A stretch of DNA of 64,000 nt from Arthrobacter sp. FB24. Lineage in GTDB: Bacteria > Actinomycetota > Actinomycetes > Actinomycetales > Micrococcaceae. A program made the translations under genes and the position numbers. Below are positions 35,289 to 44,620 of the stretch, one piece after another. The notes under the pieces are model-generated. The model did no database searches, was not told where the DNA came from, and was given only the letters and a program-made list of their open reading frames with translations. The stretch's first letter is position 1. Every line of letters starts with the position of its first letter. Location of the stretch: the NCBI RefSeq assembly GCF_000196235.1, contig NC_008541.1, forward strand, positions 4,278,001-4,342,000. The letters are read 5' to 3'.

Positions 35289-36550
35289 CTGTGCTCCTTG
35301 ATGGCGGCTGGGTCTGATCCTAAAGCTGGGCCTGGTCCTAAAGGGGTCTTTCCGGGCCAGAACAGGAAGCCTCCTGCACTGCCAAGTATCGCAAGGATCG
35401 TCAGCGCTGCTGCAGCCCAGCCCAGGCCCGCGGCGGCACCAATCCAGCCTGCCAGCGGGTAGCTCAGGATGTAGCAGGCATGGGAGAGCGAGAACTGGGC
35501 CGTGAAAACGTAGGGAAGGGTACCCTCGGTGGAGGCCTCCCGAAGCAACCGGGAGGACGGTGTAAGGACGGCTGAAGTGGCAGCCCCCAGCAGGAGCCAC
35601 AGCGCCAGCAACGGCCACCACCCCGTCTCCGCAGTCGCCAGGAACATCATCGCGGCGGCACCGGCGAGCGCCGGCGGGATCAGGGCGGCTCCGGTCATCA
35701 TGACAGCACGGTCTCCAAAGCGGTCAAGGAGCCGCGGGGCAGCCAGGGCGACGGCCATGGAGCCGGCACCGAAGCAGGCCAGGGCTACGGCGAGATCGGA
35801 TCCGGGACGGTGCAGGCTGTCGCGGACGTAGACCACCGTATTGACCAGCACCAGGGCATTCGGCGCGGACACCGCCAGGTTCAGCGCGAGAAGCGACCTC
35901 AGCCGCCGGTTGTGCCAAAAGATCCGCGTTCCCAGCGTGGTCCGGTGCCAGAGGGAAGGCTGAGGACCTCCGGGCGCGGCGGACCGGGGAATGGCCGTCA
36001 TGGCGACGAGGATCGCCGAAGCCAGGAAGCCTGCAACCGTACCGATGAACAGCCTGTTGTAGCTCATTACCGTCAGCAGCAGCGCGGCGGCGGCCGGGCT
36101 GACGAGTGCTTCCATGTCGTAGGCGAGCCGGGACAGCGAAAGGGCGTACGTGTAGTCCCTGGGATCCTTCAGGATCAGCGGTATCAGCGACTGGAACGCC
36201 GGGGTAAACGTTGCGGACGCGGACTGAAGCAGGAAGATCACCACGTAGATCTGCCACGTTTCCGTGATGAACGGCAGGCATAGGGCCATGGCCGCCCGCA
36301 CGAGGTCAGCTCCGATCAGAACGGGCTTCCTGGGCAGGCGCGCCACCAGCGCGGTGATCACCGGGGCCAGCCCCACATAGGCCAACATCTTGATGGTCAG
36401 CGCTGTGCCAAGGACGGCCCCGGAGTTCCTGCCCGCGAGGTCATACGCCAGCAGCCCCAGGGCGATGGTCAGCAGACCCGTCCCCGCCAAAGCCACGATC
36501 TGGGCACAGAACAACCGGGCATAGACTCCGTTGCGAAGGACCGCGAACAC
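35285..36550 (-). CDS. MFS exporter (enterobactin/multidrug-like) coupled to ArsR
   Basis: About 421 residues with 12 predicted helices; ALGLLAYDLAGRNSGAVLGTAL near the N-terminus and SATFTPAFQSLIPLILKDPRDYTYALSLSRLAYD resemble EntS-type MFS exporters. Likely a proton-driven exporter of a metal or drug sensed by the co-transcribed ArsR protein. GTG 36550 has AGGAG 4 bp upstream and would leave the operator outside the gene; ATG 36568 and 36586 lie inside the operator palindrome and would need leaderless translation. Confidence 0.8.
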   Translation of the reverse strand: MFAVLRNGVYARLFCAQIVALAGTGLLTIALGLLAYDLAGRNSGAVLGTALTIKMLAYVGLAPVITALVARLPRKPVLIGADLVRAAMALCLPFITETWQIYVVIFLLQSASATFTPAFQSLIPLILKDPRDYTYALSLSRLAYDMEALVSPAAAALLLTVMSYNRLFIGTVAGFLASAILVAMTAIPRSAAPGGPQPSLWHRTTLGTRIFWHNRRLRSLLALNLAVSAPNALVLVNTVVYVRDSLHRPGSDLAVALACFGAGSMAVALAAPRLLDRFGDRAVMMTGAALIPPALAGAAAMMFLATAETGWWPLLALWLLLGAATSAVLTPSSRLLREASTEGTLPYVFTAQFSLSHACYILSYPLAGWIGAAAGLGWAAAALTILAILGSAGGFLFWPGKTPLGPGPALGSDPAAIKEHS

Positions 36551-36566
36551 CAGACTCCTCAAGTGC

Positions 36567-36590
36567 ATATGTGCACTAATGTGCACATAT
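36567..36590. promoter_or_regulatory. Putative ArsR operator of the MFS-arsR operon
   Basis: Perfect 10-bp arms ATATGTGCAC / GTGCACATAT around TAAT, 17 bp upstream of the GTG start. Such an ATA-rimmed palindrome is typical for ArsR/SmtB dimers. Confidence 0.7.
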
Positions 36591-36622
36591 AGACTAGCTG
36601 AGCCGAGCCTCGATGCAACCGC

Positions 36623-37912
36623 CTAGCGGAAGGAGGGCTTGTGATCGGCGCCGCGCATCCGGACAGCCACCACAACACCGGACACTCCGGTCAGGACGGC
36701 AACGACGGCGACTGCCGCAGGAATGCCGTAGGCGTCTGCAATGATTCCGGACAGCAGGGCGCCGACCGCAAAGCCGCCGTCGCGCCACAGCCGGTAGATC
36801 CCCACCGACCTGGCCCGCCATTCGGGGTGGGCAACGTCGCCGATGGCGGCCAGCAGCGTCGGGTAGACCATGGCCGTGCCTGCCCCCAGCAGGACTGCCG
36901 CGGCCAGCCAGATCTCAAAGGCGGCGCCAAAGGCGACCATGCCGAGCGCGACGGCCTGCACCAGCATGCCTCCCACGATCAGGGGCTTGCGCCCGATCCG
37001 GTCCGACAGCACCCCGGTCACCAGCTGGCCGGCTCCCCACACGGCCGGATACACCGCCGCGAGGATGCCGATGCGTTCAATTGTCAATCCGGCGGCCGCA
37101 AAGAGGACCGGAAAAAGGCCCCAGGCCAGGCCGTCGTTGAGGTTGTTCACCATGCCCGCCTGGCTGACAGCGGACAGCGATTTGTCACGGAAGCTCGTCA
37201 GGGTGAACACCTCGCGGTTGCTCAGCTGCCCGTGCGCCCCCTCGTGGACCGCAACGTGGCTGGCGGCCTCAGCCCTGGCGTGGTGGTGCGTTTCCCGCAC
37301 GGTGAGCACGGAAAGGCCCAGGCCGACGGCGATGAAGGCAGCACCCAGCAGGAACGGGCCGGGGCGCAACCCGTAAGTGGAGGCGATGTAGCCGGTGGCC
37401 AGTGCGGTCCCGGCGACGCCGAGGTAGCCGGCGGCCTCGTTGAGGCCCATGGCCAGGCCCCGGCGTGAAGGACCCACGAGGTCCATCTTCATCATGACCG
37501 TCGTGGACCAGGTCAGCCCCTGGCTGATGCCGAGGACGATGTTGGCCGCGACGATCCACCCCCATGACGGCCCGAAGATCAGCATCAGCGGGACGGGCAG
37601 CGCGACCAGCCACCCCGCCACCAGGACCGGCTTGCGCCCGTAACGGTCCGACAGGGTTCCGGCGAAGTAGTTGGTGGCCGCCTTGGCCACCCCGAACGCC
37701 AGGATGTACGTCAAGGCGCTGGTGTACAGGTCCAGCTTGAAGACCTCACCGGCCAAGAGGGGCAGGACGGTCCTCTCCTGGCCCAGCGTGCCGCCAACCA
37801 GGGCATTGACGGCCACCAGGATCATGAACTGGGCAAGATTCTGCCGCAGCCCCAGGGTTATGGCACCCCTAGTGCCGGGCTGATGTTTCGGGGAGGTGTT
37901 TCCGGGCGTCAT
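36623..37912 (-). CDS. MFS transporter
   Basis: 429 residues, 12 membrane helices, with GTLSDRYGRKPVLVAGW (loop 2-3) and GVLSDRIGRKPLIVGG in the second half, the two MFS signature loops. A His-rich cytosolic loop (RETHHHARAEAASHVAVHEGAHG) separates the halves and could bind metal. The substrate is unknown. It ends 32 bp upstream of the ArsR operator and is transcribed in the same direction as the MFS-arsR operon, so read-through is possible. Confidence 0.85.
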   Translation of the reverse strand: MTPGNTSPKHQPGTRGAITLGLRQNLAQFMILVAVNALVGGTLGQERTVLPLLAGEVFKLDLYTSALTYILAFGVAKAATNYFAGTLSDRYGRKPVLVAGWLVALPVPLMLIFGPSWGWIVAANIVLGISQGLTWSTTVMMKMDLVGPSRRGLAMGLNEAAGYLGVAGTALATGYIASTYGLRPGPFLLGAAFIAVGLGLSVLTVRETHHHARAEAASHVAVHEGAHGQLSNREVFTLTSFRDKSLSAVSQAGMVNNLNDGLAWGLFPVLFAAAGLTIERIGILAAVYPAVWGAGQLVTGVLSDRIGRKPLIVGGMLVQAVALGMVAFGAAFEIWLAAAVLLGAGTAMVYPTLLAAIGDVAHPEWRARSVGIYRLWRDGGFAVGALLSGIIADAYGIPAAVAVVAVLTGVSGVVVAVRMRGADHKPSFR

Positions 37913-38153
37913 GGGTACGTTCCTTGGTTTCCGTAAGCGTGGTCTGCCTAGAGGGCAGGGCAGGCATCCGGTGACGCACGGAACGGGCGCCGGGCATCCC
38001 GCCCCACAGCGTAAACACGCCGATCGGAAGGGCCGACGGCGACTGGGGACAGCCCGGGTCTCAGCGGGCTTTTCGCCGCCGGCCCCATAACAATTTTAGG
38101 AGATTCCGCCCCGCTGCGTGCGAGTGGACGCTACCCGTTTTCCCCCGGTTGCG

Positions 38154-38435
38154 CTATGCAGACGTAGTTCCGGCCACGCGGCCTGCGGCGCGTGCGGAGC
38201 GGTTGCGCCACCAGCGGCGGACGAGGTCCGCCATGGCCAGGAGTCCCGCCAAGGGCGAGAGGACTGCTGCGGTGTAGACGAAGAGCAGCCATGTGAGTGT
38301 TGCAATGGGCGGCTGGCTGGTGCTGAGGAGGGACAGTCCGCCCAGGAAGGCAACCGTCCAAAAAAGAACGACTCCGGAGAGCACCGCTGCAGCAGGGAAA
38401 TACTCGTTCGTCACTACGGTCATCACAGTGTTCAA
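38154..38435 (-). CDS. Small membrane protein, unknown
   Basis: 93 residues with two or three hydrophobic helices (about 13-37 and 42-68) and a basic C-terminus LVRRWWRNRSARAAGR. The start is TTG 38435 with AGGAGGA 6 bp upstream. No family recognised. The gap 37913-38153 contains no recognised element. A 10-bp inverted repeat lies upstream at 38451-38506. Confidence 0.6.
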   Translation of the reverse strand: MNTVMTVVTNEYFPAAAVLSGVVLFWTVAFLGGLSLLSTSQPPIATLTWLLFVYTAAVLSPLAGLLAMADLVRRWWRNRSARAAGRVAGTTSA

Positions 38436-38450
38436 TGCTCTTCCTCCTGA

Positions 38451-38506
38451 CTGGTTTGGCGCCGGACTTTACCGCGTCAATCTCAGTATGGGGCCAGCCA
38501 AACCAG
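38451..38506. repeat. 10-bp inverted repeat upstream of the small membrane protein gene
   Basis: CTGGTTTGGC (38451-38460) and its complement GCCAAACCAG (38497-38506) flank 36 nt. Could be two half-sites of a regulator or a stem-loop in the leader. Confidence 0.5.
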
Positions 38507-38565
38507 GATTCCGGCAGGACGCAGAAACCGTGACGAAAATAACCAGAGACCGTGCCGGGAACTGC

Positions 38566-38988
38566 TCAGCCAGGGCTCTTTACCGAGGACAGCACTTCCA
38601 GCGCGGCGCGCAGCCGCGTGTCGGCGTCGTTGGCCACTTCCGCAACGGCGGGACTGCCGCTCAGCTGCACCATGGTCTGCGGATCAATGGCCTGGATGGT
38701 TGTCATGTCCGCGTCGCGGCCGCGGCGCACCACGACGTTGCAGGGCAGCAGTGCACCGAGGTCCGGTTCGGCGGCAAGCGCGCGGCTGGCCAGGGCAGGG
38801 TTGCACGCGCCCAGGATGACGTAGTCGCCCAGGGCGTCAGCGGCCTCGGCGCCAAGTTTGGCCTCAAAGGTCGCGCGGACGTTGATCTCCGAAAGGATGC
38901 CGAACCCCTGTCCGGCGAGCGCCTCCCGCGTTTGTTCGACGGCGTCGCTCCAGGACAGCGGGACGGTCGCGGTGTGGGTATAGCTCAT
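38566..38988 (-). CDS. DUF302-family protein
   Basis: 140 residues, soluble. The segments WSDAVEQTREALAGQGFGILSEINVRATFEAKLG and YVILGACNPALASRALAAEPDLGALLPCNVVV are the DUF302 signature with its conserved CNP and PCN cysteines. DUF302 genes are often found with sulfur and metal stress genes; function is not established. AAGGAG precedes ATG 38988. It lies directly downstream of the CstR-like gene, so it is probably in that transcript. Confidence 0.85.
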   Translation of the reverse strand: MSYTHTATVPLSWSDAVEQTREALAGQGFGILSEINVRATFEAKLGAEAADALGDYVILGACNPALASRALAAEPDLGALLPCNVVVRRGRDADMTTIQAIDPQTMVQLSGSPAVAEVANDADTRLRAALEVLSSVKSPG

Positions 38989-39064
38989 ATTGTCTCCTTG
39001 GCTGTGGCCGGTGGGCCGGAACGGTTGGGTGTTCTTGTCGGTGGTTTTGCGGCTTGGGTGCGGC

Positions 39065-39415
<351 letters not shown>

Positions 39416-39450
39416 TCAGCTTCTGTCTGATCCGTCTTGAAAGGACATCC

Positions 39451-40107
39451 ATGACACGCCCCTCCGCTTCGGCATCCTCCTCCGCTTCACTTGCGGCCCC
39501 CGCAGTCACTGCCCTGGATCCGGAAACGCTGCAGACCTGGTTTCAAGAACACAAGGACCTTGTGGTGATCGACGTACGATCGGCCGCAGAATTCGAATCC
39601 CTGCACATCCGGGGGTCGTACAACGTCCCGCTCCCCCTGCTTTCCGAGCACACCGACGAACTGGCCACCCGGCTGGGAAGCCGCGTTGTGCTTGTCTGCC
39701 AGTCCGGCGCACGGGCCGAGCAGGCACGGCAGCGCCTCGGCGGTGCAGGCATCGGTACCGCTTATGTCCTGACCGGCGGCGTGCCGGGCTTCGCAGCAGC
39801 CGGCGGAAACGTTGTCCGCGGCAAGGCCCGCTGGGACCTGGAACGCCAGGTCCGCCTGGCAGCCGGCTCCCTGGTGGTGCTGGGCCTGGCCGGCGGCAAA
39901 TTCGTTTCACCCAAAATCCGCCTGCTCGCAGGAGCCATCGGCACTGGCCTGACATTCTCCGCCGCGACCAACACCTGCGCCATGGGCCAGGCACTCTCGG
40001 CGATGCCGTGGAACAAGGCGGCAAAGGAACCCACCCGCGAATCCGCCATCCTGCAGCTGCCCACGGCAGCGTTGCAGACCGATCAGGACCGGGCGCAGGC
40101 GGCATGA
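39451..40107 (+). CDS. Membrane-anchored rhodanese (YgaP-like)
   Basis: 218 residues. Rhodanese domain at about 25-125 with IDVRSAAEFESLHIRGSYNVPL and the active loop VCQSGARA, Cys83 as persulfide carrier. The C-terminal part (about 130-195) is a DUF2892 membrane hairpin with NTCAMG, resembling YgaP. It should move sulfane sulfur at the inner face of the membrane. ATG 39451 follows AAAGGA. Its stop overlaps the start of the TauE/SafE gene in ATGA. Confidence 0.88.
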   Translation: MTRPSASASSSASLAAPAVTALDPETLQTWFQEHKDLVVIDVRSAAEFESLHIRGSYNVPLPLLSEHTDELATRLGSRVVLVCQSGARAEQARQRLGGAGIGTAYVLTGGVPGFAAAGGNVVRGKARWDLERQVRLAAGSLVVLGLAGGKFVSPKIRLLAGAIGTGLTFSAATNTCAMGQALSAMPWNKAAKEPTRESAILQLPTAALQTDQDRAQAA

Positions 40108-40862
40108 TTTCAGCTTTGGCCCTGGGGCTACTCGTCGGGGTCGTGCTCGGCGTAGTCGGGGGCGGCGGCTCGATCATCGCCGTCCCTGCCCTGGTGTACG
40201 GGGTGGGCCTAAGCCCCGCGGAGGCCATCCCCACTTCCCTGGTGGTGGTAGGCCTCTCGTCACTGGCAGCACTCCTGCCCCGGCTCCGCGAAGGCATCAA
40301 CTGGCCGGTTGTCCTGCTGGTCGGGGCTGCCGGCATCCCGGCCGCCTGGGGAGGGGCGGCCGTAGGCCGGCTGCTGGATCCGAACGTACTGATGCTGGCA
40401 TTCGCAGGCATCATGGTGGTTGCCGGCGTCCGTATGCTGATGCGCACCAAAGAACTGGAGGGTTCTTGTAGCACGGGCCCCGCGAGGGCCTTCCGATCCT
40501 GCGCCCCCAAGGCCGTTGGAGTCGGGCTGCTGGTCGGCTTCCTGACCGGCTTGTTGGGAGTTGGCGGCGGATTCCTCATCACACCGGCACTCACGCTCTT
40601 CCTGGGGCTGCGCATGAAGCAGGCCGTCGCCTCCTCCCTGGCCATCATCGTCATCAACTCCGCCGCAGGCTTCGGAGCTCACGCCGCCGGTTTCACCATC
40701 GAGTGGTCCACGGTCCTGGCCTTCACGGTGCCGGCCATCCTCGGCTCGCTCGCCGCGGCCCGCCTGGCCCGCCTGCTCAAGGACAGGCACGTCCGCGTCT
40801 CATTCGCCGTTCTGATCTTCGCCGTCGCCGCCTGGGTCACGGCGAGCACCGTCACAGCCTGA
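40104..40862 (+). CDS. TauE/SafE-family sulfite/organosulfur permease
   Basis: 252 residues with about eight helices and the two inverted family repeats: GVVLGVVGGGGSIIAVPALVYGVGLSPAEAIPTSL and GFLTGLLGVGGGFLITPALTLFLGLRMKQAVASSL. TauE/SafE proteins in cst-type operons are thought to export sulfite or thiosulfate made by persulfide oxidation. Translationally coupled to the YgaP-like rhodanese. Confidence 0.88.
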   Translation: MISALALGLLVGVVLGVVGGGGSIIAVPALVYGVGLSPAEAIPTSLVVVGLSSLAALLPRLREGINWPVVLLVGAAGIPAAWGGAAVGRLLDPNVLMLAFAGIMVVAGVRMLMRTKELEGSCSTGPARAFRSCAPKAVGVGLLVGFLTGLLGVGGGFLITPALTLFLGLRMKQAVASSLAIIVINSAAGFGAHAAGFTIEWSTVLAFTVPAILGSLAAARLARLLKDRHVRVSFAVLIFAVAAWVTASTVTA

Positions 40863-40912
40863 CCGGCACCCGCCCGTCCCACACCACCAAAAGTCCCACG
40901 AAGGAGAACCCC

Positions 40913-41254
40913 ATGAGCCTTATCGACTCGCTGAAGAAGGCTTTCAGCAAACCGTACAAAACCGTCTCGGTGGCCGAGGCCAAGGAGCTCCTGGTATCGC
41001 GGGCGGTGCTGATCGACGTCCGTTCCGCGCAGGAATGGCGAAGCGGCCACGCACCCCAGGCCAAGCACCTGCCCCTGGACAAGCTGCAGGCCGGCGTAAC
41101 GGGCCTGCAAAAGGGCCGTCCCGTCGTCGCCATGTGCCAATCGGGAGTCCGCTCAGCCTCGGCCGCGCGGCTGCTGGCCAGCCAGGGCTACGAGGCATAT
41201 TCGCTCCGCGGCGGCATCGGGGCCTGGCGCCAAGCCGGCGAACCGGTCCGCTAA
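40913..41254 (+). CDS. Single-domain rhodanese
   Basis: 113 residues, one rhodanese domain: VLIDVRSAQEWRSGHAPQAKHLPLD and active loop MCQSGVRSAS with Cys75. Cytosolic sulfurtransferase. AAGGAGAA ribosome site before ATG 40913. Confidence 0.88.
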   Translation: MSLIDSLKKAFSKPYKTVSVAEAKELLVSRAVLIDVRSAQEWRSGHAPQAKHLPLDKLQAGVTGLQKGRPVVAMCQSGVRSASAARLLASQGYEAYSLRGGIGAWRQAGEPVR

Positions 41255-41287
41255 ACATCCACCCCACACTCCCGAAAGGAACCCGTC

Positions 41288-41584
41288 ATGGCAGAAATAA
41301 CCGTCACCGAAGTTGAGCAACGGCGCGCCAGCTCACAAGTCCTCGATGTCCGCGAAGACTTCGAAGTCGCCGAAGGCATGATCCCCGGCGCCCTGCACAT
41401 CCCGATGGGGCAGCTGCAGGCCCGCCTCTCCGAGCTGGACCCCGGCGTACACGTCATCGTCGTCTGCCGCAGCGGCAATCGAAGCGCCCGCGTGGCAGAT
41501 GCGCTCAGTGGCGCCGGATTCAGCGCCGACACTATGACCGGCGGCATGATCGCATGGAGCCGCGCAGGACTCCCCGCCGCCTGA
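41288..41584 (+). CDS. Single-domain rhodanese
   Basis: 98 residues: VLDVREDFEVAEGMIPGALHIPMGQL and active loop VCRSGNRSAR with Cys60. The CRSGNRS loop is the form found in GlpE-like thiosulfate sulfurtransferases. Preceded by GAAAGGAA. Third rhodanese-type gene product of the operon region. Confidence 0.88.
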   Translation: MAEITVTEVEQRRASSQVLDVREDFEVAEGMIPGALHIPMGQLQARLSELDPGVHVIVVCRSGNRSARVADALSGAGFSADTMTGGMIAWSRAGLPAA

Positions 41585-41642
41585 CACGCCTGCCGCAACC
41601 GCAGCTATCCACCCCCTCCAGCCATACTTAAGGAATTCAGCC

Positions 41643-42005
41643 ATGGCAACCATCGACATCACGGAAGAATCGCTTGCCCGGACCCTTGAAGATAACGACA
41701 TTGTCTTCATCGACTTCTGGGCCGGCTGGTGCGGCCCCTGCCGCATGTTCGCCCCCACGTACGACGCAGCCTCCCAGAAGCACCCGGACGTCGTTTTCGC
41801 CAAGGTGGACACGGAAGCCGAACAGGCATTGGCTGCCGCTGCCGGCATCACGTCCATCCCCACGCTGATGGCATTCCGGGACAAGACCCTCGTCTTCTCC
41901 CAGCCAGGCGCCCTCAACGCGGCAGGGCTGGAGCAGGTCATCCAGGGCGTCAAAAACCTCGATATGGCAACACTGCGCGAGCAGGCAGCGCAGCATCAGT
42001 CCTGA
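41643..42005 (+). CDS. Thioredoxin
   Basis: 120-residue thioredoxin fold with DFWAGWCGPC (Cys30, Cys33), the cis-Pro loop ITSIPTLMAF, and an extra C-terminal helix of about 12 residues. In this operon it likely reduces protein persulfides or recycles the rhodaneses, releasing H2S. Confidence 0.9.
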   Translation: MATIDITEESLARTLEDNDIVFIDFWAGWCGPCRMFAPTYDAASQKHPDVVFAKVDTEAEQALAAAAGITSIPTLMAFRDKTLVFSQPGALNAAGLEQVIQGVKNLDMATLREQAAQHQS

Positions 42006-42024
42006 CGCATATCCACAGAAGCCG

Positions 42025-42408
42025 ATGCGCAGTATTACGCCCGGCGACCTGGCGGCAATCTGGCCCCGCACGGTGGTGGTGGACGTGCGGCGCCAGGATG
42101 AATATGCCGTCGCCCATATCCCGGGCAGCTTGAACATCCCCCTCGATGAACTGCCCTTCCGGCAGCAGGACCTGCCAAACAGCACGCTCTACGTCCTGTG
42201 TGGGTCAGGCAAGCGCAGCAGCAAGGCCACTGCGCTCCTCACTGCCCAGGGCCACGACGCGGTCAACATCGCGGGCGGCATTACGGAGTGGTACCGGGAA
42301 GGCCATCCGGTGAGCTATGCACCGCCGGCGCCAGACGAACTTCCGTCCGGACGCTGGAGATCTGCACTGGAGAAACTTGCGAATTGGCGCGGCCGAAGCA
42401 CCGGCTGA
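42025..42408 (+). CDS. Single-domain rhodanese with C-terminal extension
   Basis: 127 residues. VVVDVRRQDEYAVAHIPGSLNIPLDEL and active loop LCGSGKRSSK with Cys59. The loop CGSGKR differs from the other copies, suggesting a different acceptor. The last 25 residues are basic and unassigned. It is followed by a new promoter with its own CstR-type operator. Confidence 0.85.
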   Translation: MRSITPGDLAAIWPRTVVVDVRRQDEYAVAHIPGSLNIPLDELPFRQQDLPNSTLYVLCGSGKRSSKATALLTAQGHDAVNIAGGITEWYREGHPVSYAPPAPDELPSGRWRSALEKLANWRGRSTG

Positions 42409-42443
42409 CGGCTTCAAAACCACAGCGCCGCGCCATTTGCTGT

Positions 42444-42459
42444 ATACCCCCTGGGGTAT
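42444..42459. promoter_or_regulatory. CstR-type operator 4 (persulfide dioxygenase promoter)
   Basis: ATACCCCCTGGGGTAT, fully symmetric apart from the central pair, 66 bp before the dioxygenase start. Its recurrence inside the operon shows that the last gene has a separately controlled promoter. Confidence 0.8.
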
Positions 42460-42525
42460 TATGATTTTAACTAGACCAACGGGGAGCCACCCCGGAACCC
42501 CGCAAGCTTTTACGAAGGAGAACCC

Positions 42526-43935
42526 ATGCTTCTCGAACGCATCTACGATGAAGACCTCGCCCAGGCCAGCTACTTCATTGGCTGCCAGCGGAAGGGTGAG
42601 GCAGTTGTTGTCGACGCCCGCCGTGACATCGACACCTACCGCTCCCTCGCAGCAGCCAACGGCATGAAGATCGTGGCCGTTACCGAGACCCACATCCACG
42701 CCGACTACCTCTCAGGCACCCGTGAACTCGCGGCCGCCACCGGGGCAAAGATCTATGTCTCCGGAGAGGGCGGCCCCGACTGGCAGTACGGTTTCGACGG
42801 CGAGCGCCTGTTCGACGGCAGCAAGATCACCATCGGTAACATCACCGTTCAGGCGCTCCACACTCCGGGGCACACTCCGGAGCACCTGTCCTTCCTGATT
42901 ACGGACGGCGCATTCAGCAGCGAGGCCGGGTACCTGCTCTCGGGCGACTTTGTCTTCTCCGGCGACCTGGGCCGCCCTGACCTCCTGGACGAAGCCGCCG
43001 GCGGCGTGGATACCCGCTTCCTGGGTGCCAAGCAGCTGTTCGCCAGCCTGCGTGACAAGTTCCTGCCCTTGCCCGACTTCGTCCAGGTCTATCCGGGACA
43101 CGGCGCCGGCAGCGCCTGCGGCAAGGCCCTCGGCGCCATCCCGTCATCCACGGTGGGCTACGAGCGGCTGTACGCCTGGTGGGGCCCGTACCTGGCCGCC
43201 AACGACGAGCAGGGGTTCATCGACGAACTGCTCGACGGCCAGCCGGACGCGCACGCCTACTTCGGCCGCATGAAGCGCGAAAACCGCGAAGGCCCCGCCA
43301 TCATGGGCGAACGTGCGCCGCTGCAGGAACTGGACGCGGCCGACGTCGCAAGGAGCCTGGCAGAAGACACCCTGACCTTCATCGACACCCGTCCCAACGG
43401 CGACGTCCACCAGGGCACCGTGGTCCGGTCCCTGAACGTTCCGGCCGGCAAATCCGTTGCCAGCTACGGCGCCTGGGTGGTGAACCCCGAGACGGATCAG
43501 AACCCGCTGGTGCTCCTGGCCAAGGACCAGGAGCAGGCCCAGGGCATGTGGGACCACCTGGTACGCGTGGGCATCGACAACGTGGCGGGCTACCTGACCG
43601 GCATCGACGGGCTGCCCACCTTCACACCGAAGCTGATCCAGCCCGAGGAACTCGAGGGCTTCGACGCCGCCATGGTCCTGGATGTCCGCAACAAGACCGA
43701 GCACAAGGCCGGGCATGTTCCGGGCTCGCACCAGCTCAGCGGCGGCCGCGTCATGTGGCACCTGGATGAACTGCCCGCCGCCGGCACCATCGTGTCCTAC
43801 TGCCAGTCGGGTGTGCGGAACTCCGTAGCCGCCAGCGCGCTGCGCCGGGCCGGGTACGACGTCGTCGAACTCGACGGCAGCTACGCCGCGTGGGCAGCTA
43901 AGGAACAGTCGCTGCAGACCGCTTCGACCCGCTAA
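42526..43935 (+). CDS. Persulfide dioxygenase-rhodanese fusion (CstB-like)
   Basis: 469 residues. N-terminal metallo-beta-lactamase domain (about 1-235) of the ETHE1 type with ETHIHADYLSG near 56, HTPGHTPEHLSF, SGDFVFSGDLGRPD and VYPGHGAGSACG supplying the mono-iron ligands. Two rhodanese modules follow: one at about 270-360 without a clear active Cys, and one at about 375-462 with YCQSGVRNS and Cys426. This layout is that of CstB, which oxidises low-molecular-weight persulfide to thiosulfate/sulfite. GAAGGAGAA ribosome site. Last gene before a hairpin terminator. Confidence 0.9.
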   Translation: MLLERIYDEDLAQASYFIGCQRKGEAVVVDARRDIDTYRSLAAANGMKIVAVTETHIHADYLSGTRELAAATGAKIYVSGEGGPDWQYGFDGERLFDGSKITIGNITVQALHTPGHTPEHLSFLITDGAFSSEAGYLLSGDFVFSGDLGRPDLLDEAAGGVDTRFLGAKQLFASLRDKFLPLPDFVQVYPGHGAGSACGKALGAIPSSTVGYERLYAWWGPYLAANDEQGFIDELLDGQPDAHAYFGRMKRENREGPAIMGERAPLQELDAADVARSLAEDTLTFIDTRPNGDVHQGTVVRSLNVPAGKSVASYGAWVVNPETDQNPLVLLAKDQEQAQGMWDHLVRVGIDNVAGYLTGIDGLPTFTPKLIQPEELEGFDAAMVLDVRNKTEHKAGHVPGSHQLSGGRVMWHLDELPAAGTIVSYCQSGVRNSVAASALRRAGYDVVELDGSYAAWAAKEQSLQTASTR

Positions 43936-43974
43936 TCCAACGGCCCGGCCGAGGCCGCAGCGGATCCACCGCAC

Positions 43975-44009
43975 AAGACCCCCGCCGGGCAGTTCCGGGC
44001 GGGGGTCTT
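43975..44009 (+). terminator. Rho-independent-type terminator
   Basis: AAGACCCCCGCC (43975-43986) pairs with GGCGGGGGTCTT (43998-44009), an 11-nt loop, followed by a short T-containing tract. It ends the sulfur operon. Confidence 0.8.
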
Positions 44010-44159
44010 TCCTTGGGCGCGAACGGAGAACTCGTTCACCGGGGACGGGAGACGGCCCTGGTTCGCTCACGCGCGCTGCGCGGTGACCCGCCGACGCGAA
44101 GACGCCAGGAAATTTCGCAGGGAATATCCAATGTCGGAGCCTGGGTCTAAACTGAATTA

Positions 44160-44175
44160 TCGAACATATATTCGA
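44160..44175. promoter_or_regulatory. LexA SOS box of umuDC
   Basis: TCGAACATATATTCGA matches the actinobacterial/Gram-positive SOS consensus TCGAAC-N4-GTTCGA with one change, 13 bp before the umuD start, so LexA would block transcription. Confidence 0.8.
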
Positions 44176-44188
44176 ATAAAGGTGTGTT

Positions 44189-44620
44189 GTGGGCATAATT
44201 ATCGGTCCCCGCGTGATAGAGGCGGGCGCGTCCCTGCTGTCGGTACTGATCTCCCCGGTACCCGTCGCGGCGGGCTATCCGTCGCCGGCGCAGGACTACT
44301 TTGACGGCCGGATCGACCTCAATGAACACCTCATCAAGGACATCACCAGCACCTATATCGTGCGGGTGTCCGGAGACTCGATGGAAGGGGCCGGGATCAG
44401 CGACGGCGACGAGCTGATCGTCAACCGTGCCCTGGACCCCAAGGACGGATCAGTGGTCATAGCGGTCCTGGACGGTGAACTGACCATCAAGCGGCTCAGG
44501 GTTACGGCATCCGGAGTAGTGCTGCAGGCGGACAACCCCCGGTATCCGGATATCAGGGTCCCGGCATTGTCGGACCTGGTGATCTGGGGCGTGGCCACGC
44601 GGTGCCTGCACCATGTCTGA
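44189..44620 (+). CDS. umuD: UmuD-like SOS mutagenesis protein
   Basis: 143-residue LexA/UmuD-type S24 peptidase. Self-cleavage site Ala28-Gly29 (VAAGYPSP), catalytic Ser64 in GDSMEGAGI and Lys101 in ELTIKRL. After RecA-stimulated self-cleavage it should assemble with UmuC as DNA polymerase V. GTG 44189 follows AAAGG. It overlaps umuC by 8 bp. Confidence 0.92.
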   Translation: MGIIIGPRVIEAGASLLSVLISPVPVAAGYPSPAQDYFDGRIDLNEHLIKDITSTYIVRVSGDSMEGAGISDGDELIVNRALDPKDGSVVIAVLDGELTIKRLRVTASGVVLQADNPRYPDIRVPALSDLVIWGVATRCLHHV

